This document shows positions 8,740 to 19,803 of a DNA stretch of 40,910 bases, one piece after another. Made by a program: the position numbers and the translations under genes. The notes below the pieces were generated by a model that was given only the letters and a program-made list of their open reading frames with translations, was not told the origin of the DNA and made no database searches. Numbering within the stretch: the stretch's first letter is position 1; the number at the start of each line of letters is the position of its first letter. This DNA comes from Selaginella moellendorffii (Eukaryota; Streptophyta; Lycopodiopsida; Selaginellales; Selaginellaceae), in contig NW_003314284.1 in assembly GCF_000143415.4 (NCBI RefSeq), positions 313,421 to 354,330 of the forward strand, read 5' to 3'.

Positions 8740-11700
8740 TCCTACTTTGGCAAGACAGGTTCCTTCCCATCACCACGTACAATACTTTAAATAGACTAGG
8801 TTTTGTGCGAGCTGAAGTTGGCTTAAGGAGCAGCTTGAAAATGGCAGATCTTGGCAAGTTTTGTCTCAATAGAAACAACAAAAGCATGTCAAGCAAGTAA
8901 GCAGATTTTCACTGAATAATATGTTCCTACTTTAGCATTGCAAGTTCATAAACTCTTGAGGTCTTCATCAGTAAGTCTTTTTACTATATTGTGGATATGT
9001 GAGCCAATTGGATTTCTGCCCTCTCAATGTACAAACAGTGGAACATTTCAAAGTGTTTGTTGTGGCCATGATGAACAAGGTTCAAGATCATTTGCAGGCA
9101 TCTTGCGTTGTCATTGTAGATTGCCAGAAAAATCTTTACATCCATAACAATTCCTTGGTTGCCTTAGTTTTCTTAGGTGAAAAGTGAGACCATTTTCTGT
9201 TTTTTTACTCTGCTAAGAAACAACTTTGTTGTTATTGATCTTAGATTGCCCAAGTTTTCTATTAAATTTGCATCAACCATCCTATATGGCTTTCAAGAAT
9301 CTGCACTAATATCTCTAGCTTCTGTGTATCAGAACTCTATGCCAGGAGATCAATATAATTGAATATAGGAAAAATTATTTCAAACTTTGCAAAAATATAA
9401 ATTTTCTCCTAAAAGTTCTAAAATTACAATTTTGCCTCTATGAATAAAAATATCATTACTCAACCTTTAACACCTTTCAATTACAATAATTTAAAATATT
9501 TACACCTAGAATAGGAGAATTATGATAAATGTGGAGAAAGCATGGAATAAAGATCAAAGGCACCACCCCCAAATACCATTTGGTCATTACCAACAAAGAA
9601 ATGATTAACAAAGTCAATCACCAATGCTACTCTAGTTGTCACTCATAAGTGATATAAGGAGAGAAGCCAAAGGCTCATCCTTTATAACCAAACTCACTAG
9701 CAAGGTTTAGATAAATTATTATAAATAAGTATTGAAAGGTTAATCTTCTAAAAATAATAAGAGAAAAGTGGATTATATGACCAATTAATAGTAGTGCCTA
9801 GTATACACGTGTTAAGCTAATGCAAGACATAATAAAAAGAACTAATAAGTTGGGCTAAGTATATTTGGCTAAATAGACATTTAGAAGTTCTCATCCAACC
9901 AAATGTAGATATTAAGTCTAATTTACTAACATTTGAACAAAAAAAACCAACAATACTAACCTCCTACTACGGTGGCATTAAGAGAATAATATTTGAAATG
10001 ACTAATTGACAAACACCTGTATTCACATAAACAATAATATTCTACTCATAACATATATTCAAGAGAAAAAAATAAAAGAAAAAGAAAACCAAAATAAATT
10101 AATCAAATTTGCTGCTAGCAAATCCATAATTATGTCCAATTTGATGGTAGCACCCACTACAAAAAACCCTATTATTTTAACTAATGTCTTTCATTCATAC
10201 ATATTTTTTCTTTGGATTATTAGGAGGATGATATGTTTTTGGTAGTTATGTATTATTCTTGCACAAGCCCTTTAGATCAAAAGGATAAATAAGACTTATT
10301 TATACCCCATAATAAATCTCAAGTGAGTAATAAGGATACATGTAAATTATATATACTCTTTTGGAATATAATAACTACATGATACCAATCTTTTGCCAAC
10401 CAAAATAAGAACAAGTCTTTTGGCAAGTTTCACAACTTAAATGTGGGGCTAGTAGTGAGCATGGCTAAATGCTTCATGAATCTAAATTAATATCACTAAA
10501 CTTATAAAAATATATCACTAATATCATCCTAATCTCTATGCCCTTTAATTCAGCACTCAAAGAACCAAATCATCAACTTCAACCTAACATGCAACTCACC
10601 TTAAGTAATCAAGTATTGAAAGACATCACTATATTAAATATCAAATGTCTAAAACATTTCCTTAAAAAAGAGCAATTGCCTAATGCCTTCTATCTATAAT
10701 AGATTGCACCTATGAGGTTACATTTTCCTTTTTCCTATGTATTTCACTCCTTGCCTCTTTACAAAAAACTAAAGAAATGGCTTAAGTAGCCTTCTATAGG
10801 AGATGACAATACAACTTTAAATCAACTAAATAAATTTAAAACCCAAAGTATTATTCACTAGATATGTAGAATACTCAAGAATGTATCACTTAAAGGATAT
10901 AATATCTAAATCCAACCTTCGCAACAATTACCAAAACAAAATGAATATTACAAAAGCTAACAAAATATTTGTTCATGCCAACTATCACTCCAATAAATCT
11001 GAAAAGATCTTAATCAACAATACTAAAAACCAAAGTTGCTCAATTAAGTGTTAACAACATTTTACTAATATCTTAAACTCAAAAGATTAATCCAAAAACC
11101 ACAAAAAATATATAGTAATGTAGAAAACTAAAAGCTATAAAAGATAATGACTAACCATCATAAAAGATTGTCAATCATTCCATCAAGAAAGATGTATAAT
11201 TATCATTGAAGAATAATCCACCATTTTGAAGAATAATGAATTATCTACCCTCAATAATAACCAAAACGAGAATAATCAATTATCCTTATATGACAGTTAA
11301 TCATTATCAATGGTTACTATATGCAGACAACAATTTTAACATTAAAGTTAATGAGTCAAAATGCCTTCTCCAACAACTCTTAACAAATAAAATAATGAGT
11401 ATAAAACCTCAAATAACCAAAAACTCAAAAACGCTAATAGCTAAGTGTCGTATCACTTTAATCACAAGTTAAGTACAAAAAAACTATGCTCAAGAAGTGA
11501 TCTCAAGACTAATCCTCTATGAATCCATCTATTCATAATAAGATGTAATTCACTTCATAATAAGTGTAATAAAAATCATCAATGATCAATATCATTCAAG
11601 TTAATTGATCACTAACTCTTTCTTTAACTTGTCATTTAATTTATTTGAATGCCAACATAGCTGTTAACTAGCAAATGCACGAATGTTAACGATATAAAAG

Positions 11701-12479
11701 TATAGCTAAAATATCAATACTATTATTGTGGACATTAGTAAAATAAAATGTCTATTTCCAAAGGACCTTAACCAATACCCATGGATGGAAAATCTAAATT
11801 TTTAACTATGCCAATGGAGAAAATGTCTCATCTCACTATAAACTCAAGTCTAATAATATCAATATTAAGTAAATCACCACTCAAAGCTCTTTTACTGGCG
11901 AAGTTAACTAAAGTTGAAAATACTTTATTTAGTATTCAAGACTAATCCTTTAATAATACTTAAATATAAATAACACATAATCCAAGAGTGAGTTACCACA
12001 TCCAAGACTTAATGCAATCTAATACCATAAACAAAATGCAACTAAACAATATTGACAAAGGTGGAACTTATACTAACATGGAAAAACCATAAAAGCCCAA
12101 GAATACAATCCTCCACAGTACCATTTGGTAAGTAATTCATTATTGCTAAATCATCATCAAGATAAATAAAGTGTCAATAATCCTCAACAAAGTCTACAAA
12201 AAATCACTAATCATAAAGCAAGTAATAACTATTCTTCAACTTGCCTTCACAAGACCCAAATATTAAACTTATGTTATTGAGTTCTATATTTGTTCAATGG
12301 AAAGGTAACACTCTAGGCATAATGTATAGAAACATGGATAAGTATGGATAAAATGATTATTCAAATTTAATTAAATTGGAGTGTGACCACTCTTGAGTTC
12401 ACAAGCTAAAGAGCTAAGCTCAATGAACCTAACTTTGTACTATTTTTAACATCTCTTTGTATTTTATATAAATAAAAAG
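8740..12479. other. AT-rich gene-free region, first part
   Basis: No credible gene is visible in either strand. From about 9360 on the sequence is very AT-rich, and the plus strand is rich in A and C but poor in G: many 60-base lines have three or four G against ten or more C. The stretch 8740-9360 has a less extreme composition; a plus-strand open piece near 8999-9187 is interrupted and unrecognised. No terminal repeats were found by eye. It is best read as old transposon-derived DNA inserted between the two copies of the duplicated gene block. Confidence 0.6.
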
Positions 12480-13555
12480 ATTTTGGACCACTTCCTCTAT
12501 TGCACTTGTTATTGTTCATGTAGGTGGAATCATTTTCTTCTTCATTTGATCATGTAACATCTGAAGAGAAAGCTTTATTCCCACATATCTTACTTCCTTA
12601 AATGTTAAGGCTTTTGAATATTGTTCCATAGCACATATCAAGTTTTATAGACATGTATCGTACAAATTTATATTCCCTGTCTTTGCCTCAGAGGAATGTT
12701 AACTCTAGTATTTACTCTTGAAGAGATTTACAATTGAAGTGTATAAAAGGTCCTCAAGTGGTTGATCTTAATGAAAAAAACAATATTAATAAAGAAGAAA
12801 GAAGAGAAACCAATATAAAGAGAATGATATCCTCATTGAAACATTTGAACTTCAAACTACTTCAACCACAACTCAAGTTGTGGTAAACAACTTGCATTTG
12901 TATAACCATTTTTATACCATTACATTTCGATCTCGTTTGTTTTTGCCTTGTGCTCTTTTTAAAAAATTGCAACTTACCATTATTTGCATAAGTTCTTAAA
13001 TGTTAGTTGGAAATCTAGCTTGATAAAGTGGCAATGTTGGTCTAGGCTCTAAGCTTAGTAGAACTCACAAATCTTTTCACAACCTTCTAAAGGCTGACCA
13101 TTCCTAAAAAAATGCCTAAACGTTATTCTAATTAACTCTAACCCCATCTGCATATGAAAGTTGGCAGGTTTATCAATTTGCTTTAGCACAATATTAGAGA
13201 GGGACTTCCAAAATATTTCATACGCCATTTAATTGTACTTTATACTCTATTGTCACAATTGTTAAATTGGAACATAACTTATGAAAAGGGCAATACTTAA
13301 AACCATTATAAAATAGTGAGAAAAATAATTACCCAATGCCTGCTCTATATAATTAAAATATACCCATGTATTAGCAAGGTCATTTGACCTAGACAATATT
13401 TACACTAAAAGCAAGGTTTATAATAGACATTTTGAAAATGAAAAGACACTTTTACTCACTACTGATTTGATTTGAAAATAAACTTCCATAAATAAACTTG
13501 TAAAACAAATCTATTTTATACATTTCAAGGAAGTAAGAAACAATCAAGGTCTATT
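12480..13555 (-). mobile_element. Decayed transposon, copy 1 (inverted relative to 37570-38720)
   Basis: Read on the minus strand, this stretch matches 37570-38720 on the plus strand in the same order. Examples: 13196-13222 (GAGAGGGACTTCCAAAATATTTC) against the complement of 37973-38000; 12690-12740 (AATGTTAACTC...TTTACTCTTGAAGAG) against 38470-38510; and 13346-13395 (GCTCTATATAATTAAAATAT) against 37806-37830. Identity looks like 65-80% with many small gaps, and there is no open frame. In the better copy the same segment leads into a SWIM-like zinc-finger relic, so this is probably the central part of a MULE-type element. No terminal inverted repeats or target duplication were seen. Confidence 0.6.
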
Positions 13556-13639
13556 TCAAAGGAGTGCAAATTGTAAAACGAATTTGGTATGAGAGGAGCC
13601 ACTTGTTACTTCAATCTCAAAAGCAGCAGTGGCTATGCA

Positions 13640-13960
13640 TCTGCTTCCAGCAGAATGCTGGAGAAAGTGTGGCGATCAAAGATCACTGGGCACCCCTCAA
13701 AGCTTGCTTGATCTGCCTCTGCTGCCCGTAAGCTTGTGACAAAACATTCCAGGAGACCGCATTCCGCCGCAGCATCCCCTCAAACATCTCCTTAGCTCGC
13801 TGCAGATTACCATTCTGGTACATTGCCATGTGTTTCCAAGCCACGCTTCGATGCTGCCCACAGGCATAAGCGACCCCCTAATCCTTTAGCCTGGTCTACA
13901 AGCCCGTTGCTGAATGCATCTTGTTCTGCTGCATCTGAACCTCCCCGGCTCATTAACAGC
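13640..13960 (-). pseudogene. Pentatricopeptide-repeat (PPR) gene relic
   Basis: On the minus strand, 13845-13683 encodes YQNGNLQRAKEMFEGML followed by RRNAVSWNVLSQAYGQ, a clear PLS-class PPR motif of the NGxLxxAxxxFxxM-xRNxVSWN type, and then runs into a stop at 13683-13685. The neighbouring upstream piece (GLVDQAKG, about 13880-13915) has PPR character but sits in another frame. Intact PPR genes are much longer, so only a fragment with frameshifts remains. Organelle RNA processing would have been the ancestral role. Confidence 0.7.
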
Positions 13961-14084
13961 GATTCCTACAACCATTATGCGGCGGTAAGATTCGACCACG
14001 GTGGTCCAAGGTCATGCTAAATCTCATCGCAGCAAGCATCGATTTCCCGCGCATCTCGATCGCTGCCTTGCAAACATATGGGCC

Positions 14085-15410
14085 TCAAGGACGCACTTTT
14101 CGGCTAGATCTAGATCGAAATAGTACAGCCGAAGAGCCGCCTTTTCCACAACCTTCTGGATTGGCATCCCAATTGGGGACGAATGCGCAAGTTGCATCCC
14201 AATGAAGCTCATCAAGAAGCTGTTTGGCATTCGACTTAGGGATGTGCCATTTCCAAGTCAAGGCCTCGATATCCAAAAGAGCAGGTGGTATCACGTGGTT
14301 AATATTACATATCACCAGTTTATTTCCGTGCAGCCAAAACTTGAATTCTGGTTCCTCTTGACGTCGAACAAATTTCATCCACTCTTCACCATACAAGCTC
14401 ATGAAAGTAATCACGCTTAACCGCCTCCAATAAAGCTTGTTCCTTCTAGATTTTTGTTGGAGCTTGAAGATCACATATGCATAATTATTAAGATATGCAG
14501 CTAGAAACCAGCATCCTTTGTAGTAGAAAACTGCACGACTACTATACTTGCTAACATACATTGGGAGCTTTACATCCACTATAAAGCTCCACCACCTGGC
14601 ATCGTTACCAATCTTGCTCAAGTTGTAGAATTGAACTCCACCTGAATGGTGAATATCTGCAAATACTTGTTCTTTATCCTTGAATTCAACTTGATGCAGC
14701 TTAACATGCCACTCATTGTCATTTTCCCATATCTGCCATCTCCATGTTTTAGAATCGAACACTGCGACATGCTTTGGACTCTTTTCCAGATCATATTTGC
14801 GCCTATTGAAGTCTTTCACCATTAGGATGCAAATCTTGTAACTCCAGCAATTTGGATCTACAAACAATGTCGTGCAAATCCAAGTATTACAATTTTCTAG
14901 TCTTTTTTGCAGAGGCAGCTGTTTCCACACTCTTGTCATCGGATTTCCAAACCACAAGCTGTTATCGTTGTCAGAACTGCAAAATACCAGACCTTGATGG
15001 GAAGCATGACAGTTGAATCGAAAGTACGGGAAAGGAACAAACTGCAACCTGATTCGAGCGTCTGGCGACCATAACTCATATTCATCATCAAACTTTTCGA
15101 CAAAGTCCAAAGGCAGAGGTATAGGTGGACGCTCCTTATTCTGAAGTACCGATATACTGGACAAGACCCAAACTTCTTCACCTTCTGTTTGCAGCTTCTG
15201 CTTCAATTGCGCTAGGGCGCAGCTGCCCACTTCTCGAATAACCATATCCCATGATTTACAAACTGCTCTACATCTAGCAAGATCAGCTACTGCTGGAAGG
15301 TAGCGTGGCGACAACACCAATGTCTCCATCCTGTTCGCCCTACCCTTTTCTCCGACTTGAGTATATTTATTGTAAGGGTGATTTGAAATTAAATGTTCCA
15401 CGTTCCACAT
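14085..15410 (-). CDS. F-box protein, intact copy
   Basis: Single-exon gene. The open frame begins at ATG 15410, but ATG 15329 (codon 28) is the more natural start because the F-box follows at once (LSPRYLPAVADLARCRAVCKSW, the second half of an F-box with the conserved CRAVCKSW). That start gives 414 residues, a normal length for plant F-box proteins with C-terminal substrate-binding repeats. The C-terminal part has evenly spaced W/F motifs (FGNPMTRVWKQLPL, DSKTWRWQIW, DIEALTWKWHIP) resembling a kelch/beta-propeller region. Expected role: substrate receptor of an SCF ubiquitin ligase through SKP1. The substrate is unknown. A broken paralogue lies at 1190-1810. The gene starts only a few bases from the 3' end of the dead importin-9 copy, so its promoter must lie inside that pseudogene. 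Confidence 0.8.
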   Translation of the reverse strand: MWNVEHLISNHPYNKYTQVGEKGRANRMETLVLSPRYLPAVADLARCRAVCKSWDMVIREVGSCALAQLKQKLQTEGEEVWVLSSISVLQNKERPPIPLPLDFVEKFDDEYELWSPDARIRLQFVPFPYFRFNCHASHQGLVFCSSDNDNSLWFGNPMTRVWKQLPLQKRLENCNTWICTTLFVDPNCWSYKICILMVKDFNRRKYDLEKSPKHVAVFDSKTWRWQIWENDNEWHVKLHQVEFKDKEQVFADIHHSGGVQFYNLSKIGNDARWWSFIVDVKLPMYVSKYSSRAVFYYKGCWFLAAYLNNYAYVIFKLQQKSRRNKLYWRRLSVITFMSLYGEEWMKFVRRQEEPEFKFWLHGNKLVICNINHVIPPALLDIEALTWKWHIPKSNAKQLLDELHWDATCAFVPNWDANPEGCGKGGSSAVLFRSRSSRKVRP

Positions 15411-15414
15411 AGTC

Positions 15415-16510
15415 TCTTTCCTACAAAATTTATCGGCAACTTCTTATTACACTGCACAGATTTCCCGATCAGACAGCTCCTGTGGAGAAGAGCAGATTGG
15501 TAACAACACGTTGATTTACACATGTCCCACCTTGAAGAACGCAAGCGGAGCTTCTTCTGAGAATCTCTTCAAGAAGTCCACCAGATTGACCTGCAATGTC
15601 GGCGTCGCCAGAAACACGCTTGCATATCACGTAATTATCGTAACGCTTACCTAATTGATTGGATCGACTTCAGCGCTTGGTTCGTCACCACCCTGGAAAA
15701 CGAAACAAATATCAATGCCACAGCTTTTTCTCCAGGGATTAGCTCTAACCACGTCGCCATTCAAAACGTCTACGAAACGAATCAGCAGGCTCGAAAACAG
15801 ACCGCAGCGATTGGCTAGCACTACATCTTAACACATCATCCTGAGAGAAGCTGAATACTTTGGAATTCGAACATTTAGATTTACCTCATCCACTGGCTGC
15901 CTCTTGTCCTTCGACTAGACCACGAGCCAGGAGGGAGAAAATCTGAAGGAAGGTTTGTCAGCGTTAAAGCCATTCATAATCGATCAAACCTTTTGAAGTG
16001 CGGAAACTCTCGTAAACTGGTCTGGTTGCAATTTGGATTTCGACCTTGTCTTGTAGCCTGTAGACACAATAATAGAAAAAACAGAATCCTAGGAAAAACA
16101 CGAAAAACACGAGCTTTGTTGCGGTTTTTGCGGTTTTTTGTGAAGAATGGTAATAGACCTTACCTTGTCTTGAGGAAAGACGGTGAAGTAATGCTTCTTC
16201 ACGTTAGGTGAAATCCGTTAAAGGAAGCGCTGCAAGGAAAAGAGAAGAAACTAAACGTTCCAAGGATATCTGACGCACTCCCAGCGAGAAATCGTTGTTC
16301 AGTGTGATTCTGGCGAGAGCAATGCCATATCCTGCCAGGAGAATCCAAATTTACTCCAATGACCATGCGAGAGGGGAGAAAAACCTGTCTTTCTTGATGC
16401 CTCCGTAAGAGCGCCTCGCTCCCAGATTGGGATCCAGCATCGCATTCAAGCAGCTGACTAGCCAGCGATCATTCGCCGCTACCATTTCGCTCCGCATTCA
16501 CATTCCCCGA
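15415..16510 (-). pseudogene. Importin-9 pseudogene with large internal deletion
   Basis: The minus strand matches both ends of the intact importin-9 gene: 15415-16070 corresponds to its 3' part (about 3375-4165) and 16155-16510 to its 5' part (about 7735-8125). About 3.6 kb, covering exons 4-27, is missing. There are further lesions: a 14-bp deletion in exon 1 near 16410 (frameshift), loss of the codons for AAVLLK in exon 3 near 16205, and many small gaps in the C-terminal exons. The start codon region (CCATTTCGCT) and the AT-AC intron (16208-16269) are still recognisable, so the copy came from genomic duplication, not from retroposition. Confidence 0.9.
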
Positions 16511-16590
16511 CGAGAGAACGATTCTATAACGCAAAACCCTTTGCAAAACCCCTAGCAAATGCTAGTTCGTTTGGTGCTTATACATCTCTT

Positions 16591-19489
16591 CTATGTAAGA
16601 AATTTTTGCAAGCTTGACACGTCCAATGCCTTGAATCCAGAGACCACTTCCATGACAAACGATCCCAGCTTTTGCGCAGCGTCTTTCGTGGGAGCCTGGA
16701 TTCATCCAAACTTTCAGTGCCTGTTTTAAAATTTCTTTCACTCACCTCGATGTTCAGTGGCAGCACAGGGTCGTGCAAAGACAGCCTCAGTAAAAACCAT
16801 CCTCCATGTCCCGAAACTCTCACCTGGATCATCCAGCAGTGAATGAGATTTGGAAGAGAAACAGAACGAGGAAGAGAAACACTCACCCCTTCGTAGTTCT
16901 TTGGGGCCTTGGTGAGATTACTATCGGAAGACAATGACTCCTCCAGGCGACGCAGAACTTCCTCTCCATACTCTCGAAATGTTCTGCACATAAAGAGAGA
17001 GGAACAATCACAAAAAAGTGGAAATCAAAAGACTCACTTGGAGCCAACGTCTTGATGGCTCTCGTTGATTTTTAGCCGGAACTCCGTTGCAAATCCTGCC
17101 TCCTCAAGACTTTCGATCAGTCTCGTCAGCACTTCACTGCCCTCGCCCTCCCCTGCTGCTTTTCCAGCGGCAAGCTTGATAAGAAGCTTTACCTGGTACA
17201 TGAAAAGAAATCATACAATGCTTCTCCAAGAGAGAATACAAATTTACCATCAAATAAGCACCATCATCCAGCCAGCGATTTTCTTTCAATGCTCCGTGCC
17301 CGCTCGTCTCAATGGCTAGATGGGACTCCTCACCCACCGAGTTCTACAACCATTTTGCGTTAGTTGAGCTGAAAGTTTGTGTGACATGACTTTGTCATTA
17401 CCAAGCGTATGCCTTCATCAATCACATTTTTGTATCCTCTCTTGAACCGGTGATGCTTTCCCCCTGTAAAAGGAACAGGACAGATTCAATCACACCGTTG
17501 CATATTTGATCAATACATACCCAGTTTCTTCTCGATGAATTCTGTGAGGCCATCTGAAGTGATGCTGTCGGTCACAATTGTTGTCCCGGGATGCTGTCGT
17601 TTGAAAACTTTCAAGCTGTTACCAAAACTGTGAGAAGGCAATTTGCACACACCTCGGCCAAAACAATGGCAGAAATAAGTGCAATTAAGCGATTACGATT
17701 AAGTTCTCTGCCGCTGGAGTCCACTGCAGCAGATCTATACGCAAAAGTTACTTCCAAAAGAACAAGGATGGAAACGAAAATAAAGAAACCTGTCAACATC
17801 CGTGTCAAATATGATCCCCAAGTCCGCCTTGTGCTTGAGAACAGCACTTGTCACGGCTTCCATTGCTTTCTTGTCCTCAGGATTGGGAATATGATTCGGA
17901 AACATGCCTGCCAAAGTCCAGATGTACAAACTTCATTTCTCAAACAGAGTTTCGTACCATCCGGCTCCAAAAACTGACTTCCGGTCGTATCTGCTCCAAG
18001 AGGCTTCAACACTTTCTCCTGGAAAAGTTTGAGTCAGGACACAAGAGCTGCATGGTGAAAAATATATCAGTACCGCAAAGAAACCACCAGCACCGTTTCC
18101 TGCATCTACAAGAATGTGAAATCCTTCGAGCGGACGTTCTGCATGCAAGGAAATATTTTTAAAAAAATTTAAGAAACACAGAAAAATAAGAAAATCACAA
18201 CACCACAAATTGTAAGCCCACCTTTTCCACCGGCAGCTTGAACAATTTTCACAAGATCGCTCGCGTAGTGGTCCATGTAATTCACTCTCTTCATGTCCTT
18301 GGATGTCACGTTTCCTTGCGAGGAGCTTCCGCTGTGTATCTGAGCAGCACGGCTTAGGATGTCGCTTATATCAGCCTTCCCAAGACCACCGGTGTTGGTG
18401 AAAAACTTGAAACCATTCCTGTTGTAAGGAAGGTGGCTGGCTGCAATAGGAGAGAAACGTGAAATCGTATTCCACGTCTTGGAAATTCTCTTACTTACCT
18501 GTGATCATGATAGCACCATCAGCTGGGCATAAGAGATCCTCCCTTTCCGTCACTGTGCTATTAAACATTGCCGGGGTCGATGCCAGCCTACAAGAAACAC
18601 GCCAGATTATCAACGAGTTTAAGAAATAAATCACACATACCCGTACAAAACAACGTCCAAGCCAGTATCACCGATGCCTTGAGCAATTGCTTGCTACGTA
18701 TTTTGATAGAAAAAAAAAGCAAGAAGAAGAAGTCGTCAAAGGAAAGAATCACTAACATAGGCATCAGACCTCGAGGGAGCTCGCAGATATTCTTGAATCG
18801 TGGCCGATTGAGACGCGTAAAGCACTGGACGTGGATTCTTTTTTCTTATCAGCCAGCCATTGCGCAAATGCAGCACCAATCGCTTTGGCGACGTCCACTG
18901 TCAAATTAACAGCCTCTTCTCCACCAGCAACAGCGACTCCACGTATGTCACTGCGAAGAAATAGCAAGAAGAAAAGAAAAAAGTGGTGTTTGTGACGTGC
19001 CAGAACGAAGCAAGCGACTACCTTCCATTCTGAAGCTTCCTAAAGTCAATCTTCTCCACAACAGTGGATGCGTTGTATGTCCCTGCAAACATTCCAAAAA
19101 GATCTATCAGCTTCTTCCCCTCCTTCCAATCGAGAATCCAAGCAGCCAAAAAAAAAAAAGAAGAAAAGAGAAGAAGCATCAAAGCCAATTCGCTACCAGC
19201 ACAACTTATGACCACTTGCGCGGAACGCTTGATCGGACGAGAACTCCGCCCCGTTACACTTATTCTCTCGAATTTGAGCTGCGCAAAGCGAGGGCACCGC
19301 AAATCATGCACGGCAGCATCACTCAGCTTGGTTCCTAGCAGCGAAGAAGAAGAAAGAGCTGCATTCAAAGAAAACACAAAATTCGACTGGATCAAAGGGC
19401 CCTGGACTCGCTAAAGAGAAATCCAAATCCATGCAAGCTCATCCCAGGAGAGCGCATTTGTGAATGGAGAACGCTCACTCACCAGCCAT
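16591..19489 (-). CDS. Plastid-type phosphoglucomutase/phosphomannomutase family protein (18 exons, about 587 aa)
   Basis: Alpha-D-phosphohexomutase, moving phosphate between C1 and C6 of a hexose. Exons: 19489-19483, 19358-19197, 19082-19022, 18950-18770, 18693-18641, 18587-18499, 18440-18222, 18138-18074, 18018-17958, 17907-17790, 17734-17653, 17593-17521, 17463-17402, 17343-17248, 17192-17038, 16983-16887, 16823-16746, 16695-16591. The first 56 residues (MAALSSSSLLGTKLSD..., rich in Ser and basic) look like a chloroplast transit peptide. Family motifs are complete: GSDIRGVAV, GHDSRIS, active-site TASHLP (S186), metal loop DTDVD (334-338), sugar-binding ETSGH (423-427) and the phosphate-binding RVSG region (529-532). 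The type resembles the plant family of Arabidopsis At1g70820, not classical PGM. Which sugar it uses cannot be read from the sequence. The first coding exon has only 7 nt. A 3' fragment of a second copy is at 8209-8690. Confidence 0.9.
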
Positions 19490-19803
19490 GGGCGATCCAA
19501 TCTGGAGAGGCTTCGACGCCGGAGCTCCCAACGCGTTAAATATCCATTCCACCAAGTAGACAATACTAAAGAACCCTAGCTCTCTTTGATTCTAGACCTC
19601 TCAAAAGATTTCCAGCGAAACCATGTATGATATTAGAGTTCGTGCTTGGAACAATTAGAGATGGAATTAAAGGACGTTGTTTTGATTTGAGAAGCTAGCT
19701 ATAGCTCACAAGGAGAGTATCACCATCATACAAATTTTACGATAGCTTTGTCCACTCACTCTAGAGTGCCTGCACTCACGACAAGAAGAGCAATGGAAGA
19801 ACT
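19490..19803. other. Intergenic region between phosphohexomutase and NF-YB
   Basis: About 310 bp hold the 5' leader and promoter of the phosphohexomutase gene and the 3' end of NF-YB. I see no gene here. An ACCCTAGC motif occurs at about 19574. Confidence 0.5.

Noticed and set aside
8999-9187. Plus-strand open frame in the region right of the mutase fragment
   Set aside because: Short, with stops in neighbouring frames and no recognised domain; it may be a relic, but I cannot support a gene.
8740-13555. Organellar DNA insertion as source of the AT-rich block
   Set aside because: No organellar gene, tRNA or rRNA piece was seen, and its end matches another nuclear repeat copy at 37570-38720.
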